Source: Bemisia tabaci (Eukaryota; Arthropoda; Insecta; Hemiptera; Aleyrodidae). From it: a DNA stretch of 64,000 bases. The stretch covers positions 51,962,411-52,026,410 of the forward strand of contig NC_092796.1 in NCBI RefSeq assembly GCF_918797505.1, in the 5' to 3' direction. This document shows, one piece after another, positions 54,551 through 64,000 of the stretch. The position numbers and the translations under genes were made by a program. The notes beneath the pieces were generated by a model. It saw nothing but the letters and a program-made list of their open reading frames with translations. It searched no databases and had not been told where the DNA came from. Numbering within the stretch: position 1 is the stretch's first letter; each line of letters opens with the position of its first letter.

Positions 54551-54804
54551 AATATTTTATCGAAAATATTTTACCGGAATATTTACCTATTTGTATACCA
54601 TGCGCGCTCTATTAATGGTTATTGACACTATTCTCTTCTATATACTCAGCGCGCTCTGTCAAGTAGATGTGGAAGTACAGGCAAATTTCGTCGTTTTCAT
54701 AGTACTGCAATTTTATTACATTTGAAACATGAAATACACAAGTACTGAACATTTTCAACCACTTACCTGAATTCCTGCGACGTTTAGGAGCGTAAAACAC
54801 CCGG

Positions 54805-54877
54805 ACGCCCTCGTGCGGACTAGAACCTGGGCCGCGGGTTTGGTAGCCGAGCACTCTAGCCACTGAGCCACAGAGAG
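54805..54877 (-). ncRNA. tRNA-like sequence, probably the head of a tRNA-derived SINE
   Basis: On the minus strand, TGGCTCAGTGG (54870-54860) matches the RNA polymerase III A box and GGTTCTAGTCC (54827-54817) the B box. From A-box start to B-box end is 54 bases, the spacing of a normal tRNA. The D-arm can pair (GCTC with GAGT), but the acceptor, anticodon and T stems pair poorly, so it is not a working tRNA gene. It could be a tRNA pseudogene or SINE promoter. Confidence 0.6.
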
Positions 54878-55539
54878 CTCATGGTGGGCCGGGTTAAAAT
54901 CACGCCTGTTATAGCATGCGTTGCGTCAGTGCGCGGCTCGTTCCTGTTATTTGTTTTTTTCGATCTCACGTAATAGGTACTTACATTAAATTTACACTAA
55001 TGTAAATAACACCTCATAATAACTGAAAATAAGGACTTGAAAATATTTTTAAAAAATATTTTAAAATAATTCAAAAATATTGTTTGTAAATATTTTTTAA
55101 AAAATACTTTAAAAATATTTTCAAAACTTTTTTATTAATATTTTAAAAATGTTTACAGACAATATTTTTGAAATATTTTCAAAATATTTTCGAAAAATAT
55201 TTTCAAAATATTACTTTAAAAAGTTTTGAAATATTTTTGAAAATAGTTGGAAAATATTTTTTAAAAATTATTTACGTGACAATATTATAAAAATATTTTT
55301 ATGCTTTCATTTTATAAATAATTACATTAAATATTTTTACAATATTGCTATGTAAATTATTTTTTAAAAGTATTTTCCAATTATTTTCAAAATTTTTCAG
55401 CAATGTTATTTAAAACTTTTTCAAAAATATTTTTTAAAACTATTTTAAAAAAGTTGTATCAATACTTTTCAGAGGATATTTTAATAGCAATAATGAAAAT
55501 ATTTTTAAAATGTTTTTAAAATATTGCTGACTGACTGGG

Positions 55540-55764
55540 TTATTAAGAACAAATGATGCAAATTCATAAGAATTCTCTGCGTGTAATACACACAAGGCTG
55601 GGAGCTTTGTCTCTTGTACTTTGCCAAGACCTCAGTTTTAGTAAGTGTCTAGAATACCTAACTGGTTGTGGAGACTAAAGATTATGGCATTGAGAAGAGG
55701 TACATTAGTACCTGCAGTTACGGGATTGAACAGCTCAAAAAATTGGGGCCCCCTGACGTGTTAA
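55540..55764. other. No gene recognised
   Basis: Short unique stretch between two elements. Confidence 0.3.
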
Positions 55765-55990
55765 GATAGAATGCCGTTTGAACATTCGAATGATGGAATT
55801 TAATTCGATAAAATATTTATCTATCAGAAATCATACACATTTCCCCTCGAATTCTTGAGATGTATTGAATTAAACTGGAAGTAAAATTTGTCGAGCAACT
55901 CTGAAAATACAATCAAAAGTTTGCTGAAAAATGTGCATTGACCCAGGAGTTTGACAACATTTCAGCAATGCAAATGAATACCAGGGCACG
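55765..55990. mobile_element. Palindromic MITE family I, diverged copy
   Basis: GAATGCCGTTTGAACATTCG at the left and TTTGACAACATTTCAGCAAT, ACCAGGGCACG at the right. Arms are more diverged than in other copies. Confidence 0.5.
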
Positions 55991-56719
55991 AAGGGCTTCA
56001 AGCGCATGGTCGCATGCCTTCATATAACATTCAATGCGAGCATTCAACAAGAACCCATCGTCATTGGAGAGTTTAACTACTATTTTATTTTCTCAAATCA
56101 ATCTTGGCGAAATTTATACGTTCAAGGGCGTTGTCCTCTAGAATACATTAAAAATCAAAAGACTACGCCCTTTAAGTACTCATCGTTTCGTCAACGTAAA
56201 TTCCTGAGCGATAGGAGTCCGAGTGACTAGCTGAAAATGTACCTCGTAAAAAATCTGGACGTTGACTTTGACTCTTTTTCATTTTTTCGGAGACAGATGA
56301 GACATTAAAACTGCTTTATTTGTGGCACACTGTTTCAGGAAAACTCGTACCTTCTTTTGTAGAGAGTTACGTTTTTGTCATTTCACATTATTCGGACAGT
56401 GAACTCTTATCGATTCCAACTCATAGAAAGAGTTAGGTTTTTTGACGTAATCGATTATTTGTCCTTTTTTCATTTCTGGATCTCATCTTTGCTTGTCTGG
56501 CTGCGTTTGGTTCCCCTTCAGTAGCACTATTTCTGTCCAGAGACAAAAAAAGACTGTAGATGTAATTACATCTACTATAAGTATATACTGATAGTATCCC
56601 GGCAAGAATAGAGACCATTATACTTTCAAAAATGTAGACATTTTCTGCGAGCATCGACACTGTTATCCTAAGGAAAATTACTACTATCGCTGAGTACACA
56701 GGCATGGGACTTCATTTTT
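55991..56719. other. No gene recognised
   Basis: Unique-looking DNA. The minus frame 56433-56705 has hydrophobic stretches but no family signature. Confidence 0.3.
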
Positions 56720-56935
56720 TGAGAATACCAACTTACAGGAAAACTTGTAATTTTTCTCTTCGAATTTTTTAAGCTCTTTTTCGAGAAACCCCATTCGCAA
56801 TTTTAGGTGGTATACCTGAATATCTCAAAAAAATATTTATAACTTTTCTCAAAAATATATTTTTAACTGAGCAAAATTTGGCAGCATTCAAATACTCGCG
56901 CATCGTTTTTCTTCAGCAACAGGACAGTAATCTCA
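56720..56935. mobile_element. Palindromic MITE family I, diverged copy
   Basis: The right arm is clear (GCAAAATTTGGCAGCATTCAA, then CGCATCGTTTTTCTTCAGC). The left arm is weak. Confidence 0.5.
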
Positions 56936-57296
56936 CCTTCTTGTTAGCTGCAAAATCACGTATTAAGCTGTGTGTGCCAAACAAGTGCACCAAACATCTT
57001 CTGTTTGGCCTATCAAATCGCTCACCAAGCCTCTCAACACCCAACAAGAGGTTAGTTTTGAAGGTTGAAAGGTACGAAGCCCTGATACTAGACATGTTAC
57101 TAGGAGACACAAAATGAGACTCTATTTTTCAAACACTTTGTGAGTGCGTTAATACATACTTGTCCTATTTTCAAATCATTTTCTATTTCTTTCTTTCTCT
57201 CTTTCCTTTTTTTGCTGAGAAAGGCCAAAAGCATGTTTATTCAATTTCATCATTATTAAAGTGCACCGTAGCTTGTAACCTCTTAGCCTTTTTTTC

Positions 57297-57626
57297 TTCT
57301 TCTTTCATGCTCGAATTTTCATTCTATTTCGCCAAACATGCTTCAACGTTAGGCTAAAGTACTGGCAACTCAGTATAGCTGATCTTTATTTTTCATTCAG
57401 CCGATCTTTATTCTTCTTTCATGCTCGAATTTTCATTCTATTTCGCCAAACATGCTTCAACGTTAGGCTAAAGTACTGGCAACTCAGTATAGCTGATCTT
57501 TATTTTTCATTCAGCCGATCTTTATTCTTCTTTCATGCTCGAATTTTCATTCTATTTCGCCAAACATCCTTCAACGTTTAGCTAAAGTACTGGCAACTCA
57601 GTATAGCCGATCTTTATTTTTCATTC
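57297..57626 (+). repeat. 114-bp tandem repeat, 2.9 units
   Basis: CATGCTCGAATTTTCATTC recurs at 57306, 57420 and 57534, 114 bases apart. Units one and two are almost identical. The third has a few changes and ends at TTTTTCATTC near 57626. Each contains a CAGCCGATCTTTATT end. Confidence 0.92.
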
Positions 57627-58130
57627 CCAACCGGCGATTTACCCTCCCAGCGAAGGCCTTTTTTTGTCCTTCCCTCGATTATCGCTGCAGTTTATTTATG
57701 GCTCGCATTAAAGCGGGCTTATTAGGCTAAAGTGAACCTGTTTCGAGTACATTCCCTCGCGAGATCTCGTGTGGTTTTTTTCTCCCTCCGCGGAGATGCT
57801 TATTGATCAGAAATTGACCAACGAACGAACCACTTGTGTAATCGCCCGCCCCGATGGAGACCTGCCCAAGACGGATTTAACTAATTATACCGATTTCTTC
57901 AACGTCTCTGCAACGCTGTCTTTTTCCTCCACCCTGTTTATCTTGTCAGGAGCCAACCTTAATTTACACCTTCGCTTGCTCTCCGGTTTCGCTCAGCAAT
58001 CCAAGCTTTATCAGCGCTAACATGTCTTCGTACTTATTCCCATTCGATTTTCCTGCATTGAGTGCATATATAACGACCGATTTTGGTTTTTCTTATCTAT
58101 TCCTTGGAATTCTGCTAATTGCAGGTTTGA
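57627..58130. other. No gene recognised
   Basis: The + frame at 57769-58020 (83 codons) is the best open frame but matches nothing I recognise. Confidence 0.3.
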
Positions 58131-58244
58131 TGCGTGTTAATTGAGTTGCTAGGCAAAACTCACACTAAGAGTGAAATTAGATCTTGGTGCGTGTTAATTG
58201 AGTTGCTAGGCAAAAAGCATACTGAGAGTGAAATTAGATCTACC
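58131..58244 (+). repeat. 57-bp tandem duplication
   Basis: TGCGTGTTAATTGAGTTGCT starts at 58131 and 58188. The two units differ at a few bases. Confidence 0.9.
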
Positions 58245-60758
58245 AGAACGATTAAGGGATGACAACATTATTCATGGCAAATTTTACTCTTTCCCCTATT
58301 CCTTTGTTTTCCCGTCTTTCCATCTTGTTTTTCCCCTGTCCCTCAACACACTTTTTTCCGACCTGCACCGATTCTTTGATCCAACTTATCATCTAATGTT
58401 TTGATTCTACCCAGTCGATGCAGCCATCTTGATTTGATCCTGAGGTCTTGATAACCCTGAATTTCTGAAACTAAACCATCGGCTGCAGTTCGCCGTCCAA
58501 AACTGACTGTTTGACAATATTGTTGGTCAAAATTCGTAAACTGCAGCTAAACAGCCTTCACGAAGGATGCCTGAGAATCGTTGGTCGCGAGAAAACGTTG
58601 AATCTCCGAAAGGAAAAGCGGAATGCTAGGCGGGTCTCTATTTTCCTCTGTTAGTAGGTTACGATTGAGCAACAGGGCCATTGAATTCCACCGTAAACTC
58701 TCGGATAATCGTCCATTAGAGGCGTGTAAATAACATACTAGATCGGTAGTTCTGAATGGAGGCAAGCGGTGTGTGGCCGCCGCAAATAAGCCTAGAAAAT
58801 CATCGCTAATATTTGCTCCAACAATGGATATACAGTGCTAACAAGCGAGTATTGACACTTAGCCACCGGCCGATGAATGCTCGGTTAGCAGGTGATTTCC
58901 CCTATTCCCGAAGACGCCCTGTTTCTTCTTCCTCTCTTCACTCTACTTTTCCTTCCCCCGATTATTTCTTTGTCGTGGTATTTTTTTCTAGCTCGTGCCT
59001 CTTTCAGTCACGTGTGCCAAGTTGCAGGCAACTATATAAAGTATTTTATCGCCTCCAAAGCATGCAATGGAGTTTTATCAAACGAATTTGATCTTATTAG
59101 GAAGTTCTCTCCGGTATACTCAGAACCAGGAAGAGAACCTCCATTGGTATCTTGGCTATGGAAGAATAGCCTTTACTTTTGGGAATTCAACATTCAACCG
59201 TTGACCTACCTTCTAGGTGGTTGTTTAACAACGTGTTGAACATTTTGTTCTGCAAACAAGCCGAAGTTTGATAAATCTGTTTGCCATTACGTTTCCCGAA
59301 GGTGACACTAGTGTGATGACTGCTGCTCCAAATGATTTTACATAAAAAAGTTTGAATCCCATAAAGTAAAAGCTTCCACCTGTCACTAGGATAATCTCGC
59401 CTGTCTCTAGGTTCAGCAATCCAAGTTTCGCGACAAGGTCGTGTGCGGGCGAAGGGGACAGGAAAATTTCCAGGAATTATCGGAGAATTTTCCGGCAACG
59501 TTCCTGGTGGTTTTTTAAAATGTTAGTAGCTAATATGTGGCACAAGTGCATGTGTTCGTATTTTTCTATGAAAATCTCCAGGAAAAAAAGATTACACCCG
59601 GAACGTTCCGAGAAATGGAAAGTTTCCACTTAGATTCTTGGTCTGATTCTGTTTCATTAATCGTCAACCTTGATTCAGCCGTCAATCTGATAATGTATGA
59701 TGATCATCAATGGTACGGAACTATTTTAGAACCACCTTATGAGGTGGATTAAAGATAATCCGTCGGAACGTGAGACATCGCGATTTAAAGTTATTCAAAG
59801 TAATCCTTGATTTAGTACTCAAGCAAAATTTACAGTCAAGAATTTCAGGTCAGGAATCTAGTTTCGAATTTTAAAATAAAATTCGTTTACTGCATTCAGT
59901 TTCTTTCTTCAATTCGACTTAGGGATATTTGAAACATTTATCTTTTGCAATGTTGCTCATGGAAAGTGTTCGAAAGCTTCAAGTAAACTGATAAAAGCTC
60001 AGAATGAACAAGCTTTGGCGATAATGAGAATTACACCAATCAGAGTATTTAACAACTAATGGCCAAACAAAAAATGGGCATTAGTTTTGAAAGAAGGGAT
60101 GATTTGAGAAATGTGGCAACAGCGCAGCGTTATATTTGTCATTGGCGCGTGTCAATATCCTGTCATCCGAAGCCGTGGAAATTATGTCGGCAAACAATAG
60201 CTTCGCGCACGTTCGCATGGAAACAGATTCGATTATCGGCTCCGCCAGAGCGCGCTACGAGCGTGGAAAATACAGCGGAAACGATTGTCATTTGAAGAGT
60301 CGAGGAAAATAGAGGAGGGAAGACCGACAGGATATCTTCCTGAATTTTCTCCTTAGTTCCACCTATTCCCATAACCTGGCAAATAAGAGCTAATTTTAGA
60401 AATTTCCCCGCGTTTTTAAGAATTTTACTTTTCTACCTCAGCGTTGAAGTCTCCAGATCAGGTTTGCGCCACGCGCTTGCTCCCTGTTACTCTAAGAAAT
60501 ATAAGGTGCGTAATTTTCCTACGGCCGAGACCCAAAGCCATCGGTAGTCAATGAAATATAGAGGTAAATCAGCGTGCCTACCTTAGGATTGCCCCCCCTC
60601 CCCTTCTCTCTTTCTTTTTTTACCCATAGGTATAATCCATCCATCCCCCTTAACTTCTTCCTCTCTTCTCCTCTAATCTCTTCAACTTCGATGCACTTTT
60701 TTCTAAAAAATTGTTTGTTTATTTTGCGAGCAGGAAGTTCGAATTGATTGCTCCTATA
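58245..60758. other. No gene recognised
   Basis: A long stretch of unique-looking DNA with only short frames (largest 115 codons at 58892-59239 +). Part of the 85-bp module is at about 60425-60455. Pyrimidine-rich DNA at about 60595-60680. Confidence 0.35.
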
Positions 60759-60792
60759 ACCTTACCTAACCTAACCTAACCTAATCTAACCT
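60759..60792 (-). repeat. Interstitial arthropod telomere repeat (TTAGG)n
   Basis: ACCTTACCTAACCTAACC continues to TCTAACC, about six CCTAA-type units, four of them perfect. TTAGG is the ancestral insect telomere repeat. It lies 10 bases from a family G element and is too short to be a chromosome end. Confidence 0.85.
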
Positions 60793-60805
60793 GCAAATAG
60801 TAATT

Positions 60806-61040
60806 GGACCGGGTTTATCAGAAAGGACCAACCAAAATTTTTGGAAAAATTGAGTTACAAATGTTATAAGCTCTTCTAGTCGTATATTTTCGCCTGCAGA
60901 GCCGAAAAAAAAAATAAGTTTGTGAAAAGAGAATATAAGTTTATTTGCTACATCGAGTCTTATGGAGGAATAAAACTTCAAATCTCTTTTTCTCGGTTTC
61001 ACCTTCATGTGGCTTGGTTCCTTTCTGATAAACTCGGTCC
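60806..61040. mobile_element. GGAC-ended MITE (family G), best target duplication
   Basis: GGACCGGGTTTATCAGAAAG and CTTTCTGATAAACTCGGTCC bound 235 bp. AATT lies on both sides (60802-60805 and 61041-61044). The centre has an AT-rich loop with a 10-base A run. Confidence 0.9.
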
Positions 61041-61376
61041 AATTCATCCTTTATGAGTCAATTTTAGAAGTTTCCAATATTTTCCACGGCTTCCACTCAA
61101 AATTATGATACGAAAACGTACCTCTCGTGGAAGTCTAATATTTACCCCGTGAAACAGGTTTTAGTGTTTTGCTCTCGTTTAACAGTTTGCTGCGCTACTT
61201 GTTTGCCCTTTTGACGCCTCTATCAATGCCACCCGCCTCCCACGCACCCCATTCCAGACTTTAGGGTGCGTAATATTTGCAATGTGAATCAACTATAAGG
61301 GTTCTTCAAAGCCCAACTTAAACCACGTCCATTCCTGCCAAGCCGTCACTGCCACACGGAAGTTCCACCTTCAAGT

Positions 61377-62012
61377 GGACGTATTTCTACCAAACAGACC
61401 TATGTGAAGGTGAGAAATATCGACGGTGAAACTACCAAACCACGTATCTCGTTTGCGGTGTTTAAAAATCTACGCTCGCATTTTATTTTTTTGAGGTAGA
61501 CCAAATCAATATCATTCCTTGAAATTTTCACAGAATTTTCTCCGCACGAAGAGGAAAAATCACAGAAATTTTCAAGGCTGGACGTTAAGTAGTTTTTCAT
61601 TTAAAAAATAAAGTATGACAGGAAGTCTGCGACGTCGCAAACCGAGATACGTGGTTTGGTAGTTTCACCGTCGATATGGGGTGTGCTCGTTAGTTCTCTG
61701 GCCGTAAGAGTGAATGAGAATAATAAAGCGCCAGTGACGTCAGCGGCAATGAAAAAGCGGGGGAGCCTCGGGGGATCGTCCTCGGGGCGCTTTAACTCAT
61801 GAGCCCTGTCTACAATGCTCTCTTGCCATGCCCGCGGCTCATGAGTTCCGCATTCAGTTGGCACATAGGTCTGTTTGATAGAATGTAAAATCCCGCTTTT
61901 CCAATTCTTCAAAAGGAATCACGCCCACTTTTACATTGCTTCTTATGCAGCTTTCTGGAGCACACCCCATATTTCTCACCTCCACATAGGTCTGTTTGGT
62001 AGAAATACGTCC
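61377..62012. mobile_element. GGACG-ended element (family L), long copy with concentric arms
   Basis: GGACGTATTTCTACCAAACA and its inverse are the ends, and the arms extend through CACATAGGT-type and GAGAAATAT motifs. AAGT flanks both sides (61373-61376 and 62013-62016). Inside is a second, perfect inverted pair of about 30 bases (61420-61452 and 61641-61673, CGACGGTGAAACTACCAAAC), and a third around CTCATGAG near 61796 and 61843. Two open frames on the minus strand (61601-61912 and 61400-61600) run through the arms and show no transposase motif. Confidence 0.88.
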
Positions 62013-62529
62013 AAGTCTCGCCTATCACAATGAAGCGGAGCGGCGCTTTTTTCGCGACGAAACCTTGAAACAGTGGTGAGCGATGAGACCAGAACTTTCG
62101 GCTCATTGAAATTCACGAAAACGCAGCGGTGGTGGTGCGTCCAAGAGCCGTTTCTTTTGTTGGCACATTGAAGAGTCACGGGGAGTGTCCCCGAAGTCCG
62201 CTTATATTCGTTGTTGCCAATGTCAAGTGAGAAAGTAGAGCAATTCACCTATGAATTATGAAAATTGGGTGAATTTTCGGGTGCCATCTGACAAATCCAA
62301 CGGTTGGCTGTTGATACCGCCATTGTCCGTATAAGTTGGATGCGTCTGAATTCGTTCTTTAATCCAAACCACGTTTCGATCGTCTCTGTGCTTCGCATCC
62401 TTAATCCTTCCGCGGTTTCTGCCGTGCTTTCCTCGAGCTTCCAAGTGACCATTTTACCGTTCCAACCGTTCGGTCGATTTTTTAGGTTATTATTTTCTCT
62501 CTGGAGATAGAAAATTGCATAAATTGGTT
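62013..62529. other. No gene recognised
   Basis: Minus frames at 61976-62248 and 62249-62452 have no recognisable domain. Confidence 0.3.
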
Positions 62530-62534
62530 AAAAT

Positions 62535-62785
62535 TCCGTGGTAAGGAAACGTGCCGAATGAACATTGAATGTTGCTACATTTCCCTGGATGAATTATTAT
62601 TTTGGACAATATTTATGAATACTTTTTCTTGAAATCTTCAAATATTTAAAATTGAATTGCGTTTAACATTCTCCAAAAAATACAAAGGAAAATATGTTCA
62701 AATTTTCTGGAAAATTCATATTTTATCGAGAAGAAAAAATTAGCATTGTCTGAATGCTCTTACGATGTTCTTCTTCAAGACGCCA
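62535..62785. mobile_element. Palindromic MITE family I, copy
   Basis: CCGTGGTAAGGAAACGTGCC and GAACATTGAATGTTGC at the left, TTAGCATTGTCTGAATGCTC and TTACGATGTTCTTCTTCAAG at the right. A family A element begins immediately after. Confidence 0.65.
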
Positions 62786-62787
62786 GT

Positions 62788-63192
62788 GGGTTGATTATTG
62801 AAATCGCTGGACAAATGGACTACATTTTGCAATTAGGAACTATAAATTCCGATCCAGTTTAAAAACAACGTAAGTGCCATAAGTTTCCCCATGCACATAA
62901 GTGTTTTTTTAGATGAGCTTGAATTCATAGCTCCAAATTTCAAAATGCAGTCCAAACAGGCCGAAGGGCAAATACAGCGATCTTATCGGGGGAAGTGGGA
63001 GGTTGCAATGGACAAAGAAAGTATGGACAAATAGACCAACTAACGGCAATCCACGACAAACCCTATAGTTAGTTCATTGTGTTTCATCGCAGTGCATAAA
63101 ACCACAAGAGTCAACCTATAGTGTCGCTCCATTTTTCTGCTGTCTTCTTCATCTATAGCTTTGTTTAGCAATTACACCAATCAGTCCGCAGT
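62788..63192. mobile_element. MITE family A, interrupted by family C
   Basis: GTTGATTATTGAAATCGCTGG at the left and CTTTGTTTAGCAATTACACC, AATCAGTCCGC at the right. The family C insertion lies 29 bases inside the left end, so family C moved after this copy settled. Confidence 0.78.
62817..62953. mobile_element. GGAC-ended MITE (family C), copy 6, nested
   Basis: GGACTACATTTTGCAATTAG and inverse ending CAAAATGCAGTCC. The flanks AAAT and AAAC match at 3 of 4. Confidence 0.85.
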
Positions 63193-64000
63193 GTAGCGCA
63201 CAGGAGATAACTCAGCAGACTTTTAAAGGTAAAGTCGCCAAAAAACCACGTTATTAACGTTGGAAATCTCTTAAATATCACTGTAGAGTTCATTCAGTAG
63301 GACGAAACACATGATATTGAGTCCGGTGATTATTAAAACGAGAGCAATGTTACGTAAAATTTTGCTCGGCGAAACTTAAAATTTTACGAGCCTCCTTTTT
63401 CGTTGAAAGTGAAAGGATAAATATCCATAAGTAGAAGTGACCGCTCTTAATCCAGTACGTATTTCCTTTCCTTCAAAATGACTGATTTAGGTTTTGCTAA
63501 GTCCATTCATCCCGACTAACCGGATTTCGAATTGATCCAAATATTTGCGTGCGGTCCCTTTTCATGAGATGTGAGTCCGTGTATAGTACAAGACAGAAAT
63601 AGTTTACACGCTACACTCCTGCGATCACAGAGAGAAAGGAAGAATCTGAGAAAGCTACGGAGAGAGGTAAAAGTTTCTTAAGAGGGGAATCGGTACACAT
63701 TTAATCTACGGGAAATCACACTGATCGGAGCTGTTCTTACAAGTTACTATATTGCTCTCTGCCAATCAAAGTACAAAGATCGCCGTACTTGTTATTTTGC
63801 CCTTCTAATTTTTGAAGTTTTGGACTTTACTTCAATAGATTAATCATAAATACGGTTAAAGAAAGTCAAACAAAACTTGCATCGTGGTTTAACTGCAATA
63901 AAAAGTAAACGTGTTTAGAAAATTTTGGGGGAGAGATCGTTAAGACGGCAAAATGCGGATATTGCTTCAGAGACTTTAACGCATGTATAGAAATGTAGGC
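63193..64000. other. No gene recognised; inverted 85-bp module at the edge
   Basis: From about 63925 to the end, the inverse of the 85-bp module appears (GACGGCAAAATGCGG, GAGACTTTAACGCATG, TAGAAATGTAGG). A further family A copy in the opposite orientation would be expected to its left, but none is seen there. Confidence 0.45.

Larger units (their letters stand above)
54315..55539. mobile_element. AT-rich inverted-repeat element with CCCAGTCAG ends
   Basis: The left end CCCAGTCAGCACCGCAATAT faces the right end ATATTGCTGACTGACTGGG. Both ends run inward into long AAATATTTTNAAAA blocks, and the 1,225-bp unit is far more AT-rich than its flanks except for the core at about 54770-54950. The core holds a tRNA-like sequence. 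TT on each side could be a 2-bp duplication but is weak evidence. Confidence 0.75.

Noticed and set aside
54390..54725. Open frame with an octapeptide repeat (FKENFKNI)
   Set aside because: It comes from a 24-bp AT-rich tandem repeat inside a transposable element. The period is a multiple of three by chance, and no start context or domain supports translation.
54805..54877. Functional tRNA gene
   Set aside because: A and B boxes are at the right spacing, but the acceptor, anticodon and T stems do not pair well. It was kept only as a tRNA-like SINE head.
57297..57626. CRISPR-like array
   Set aside because: The 114-bp units are directly contiguous without unique spacers. This is a simple tandem repeat in eukaryotic DNA.

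Overview
This 64 kb window looks like nuclear DNA of an arthropod, most likely an insect. A short interstitial run of the arthropod telomere repeat (CCTAA/TTAGG) sits near 60.76 kb. The base composition is AT-rich with a few CpG-rich promoter-like islands, there is no dense coding, and short palindromic transposons are nested in one another. From memory, several repeat families resemble ones seen in whitefly (Bemisia) genomes; this species guess is an inference and was not checked.

I found no intact, recognisable protein-coding gene. The window reads as intergenic or intronic sequence built largely from non-autonomous DNA transposons. Two CpG-rich islands (about 470-930 and 13000-13430) and one weaker site (about 5850-6000) look like promoters. 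The first is followed by a good splice donor and could be the 5' non-coding exon of a gene on the + strand whose coding exons lie outside the window. Three stretches (37.2, 43.2 and 43.8-44.3 kb) look weakly coding and are listed at low confidence.

Layout: 0-1.4 kb, a tandemly duplicated MITE plus GC-rich spacer, then a promoter island, then a 164-bp tandem repeat that carries the splice donor. 1.4-27 kb, scattered MITEs (CACTG-ended, GGAC-ended, hAT-like and long palindromes) between featureless DNA. 27.4-33.2 kb, the most striking object: a 5,659-bp foldback transposon with two nearly identical 1.47-kb terminal inverted repeats and a 4-bp target duplication. It sits inside an older hAT MITE and carries an inner pair of inverted GC-rich modules, each a row of four hairpins. 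35.2-36.4 kb, nested MITEs. 41.25-43.12 kb, a hAT-like element with an 8-bp target duplication, split by a decayed mariner element. 54.3-55.5 kb, an AT-rich inverted-repeat element with a tRNA-like core. 57.3-58.2 kb, two tandem repeats. 60.8-63.2 kb, more nested MITEs.

Target-site duplications could be read directly for many elements, which allows sorting into 8-bp (hAT-like), 4-bp (GGAC-ended, and separately the GGGTC-ended foldback), 2-bp variable (CACTG-ended) and TA (mariner and one palindrome) groups. Several insertions interrupt one another, which gives a relative order of activity.
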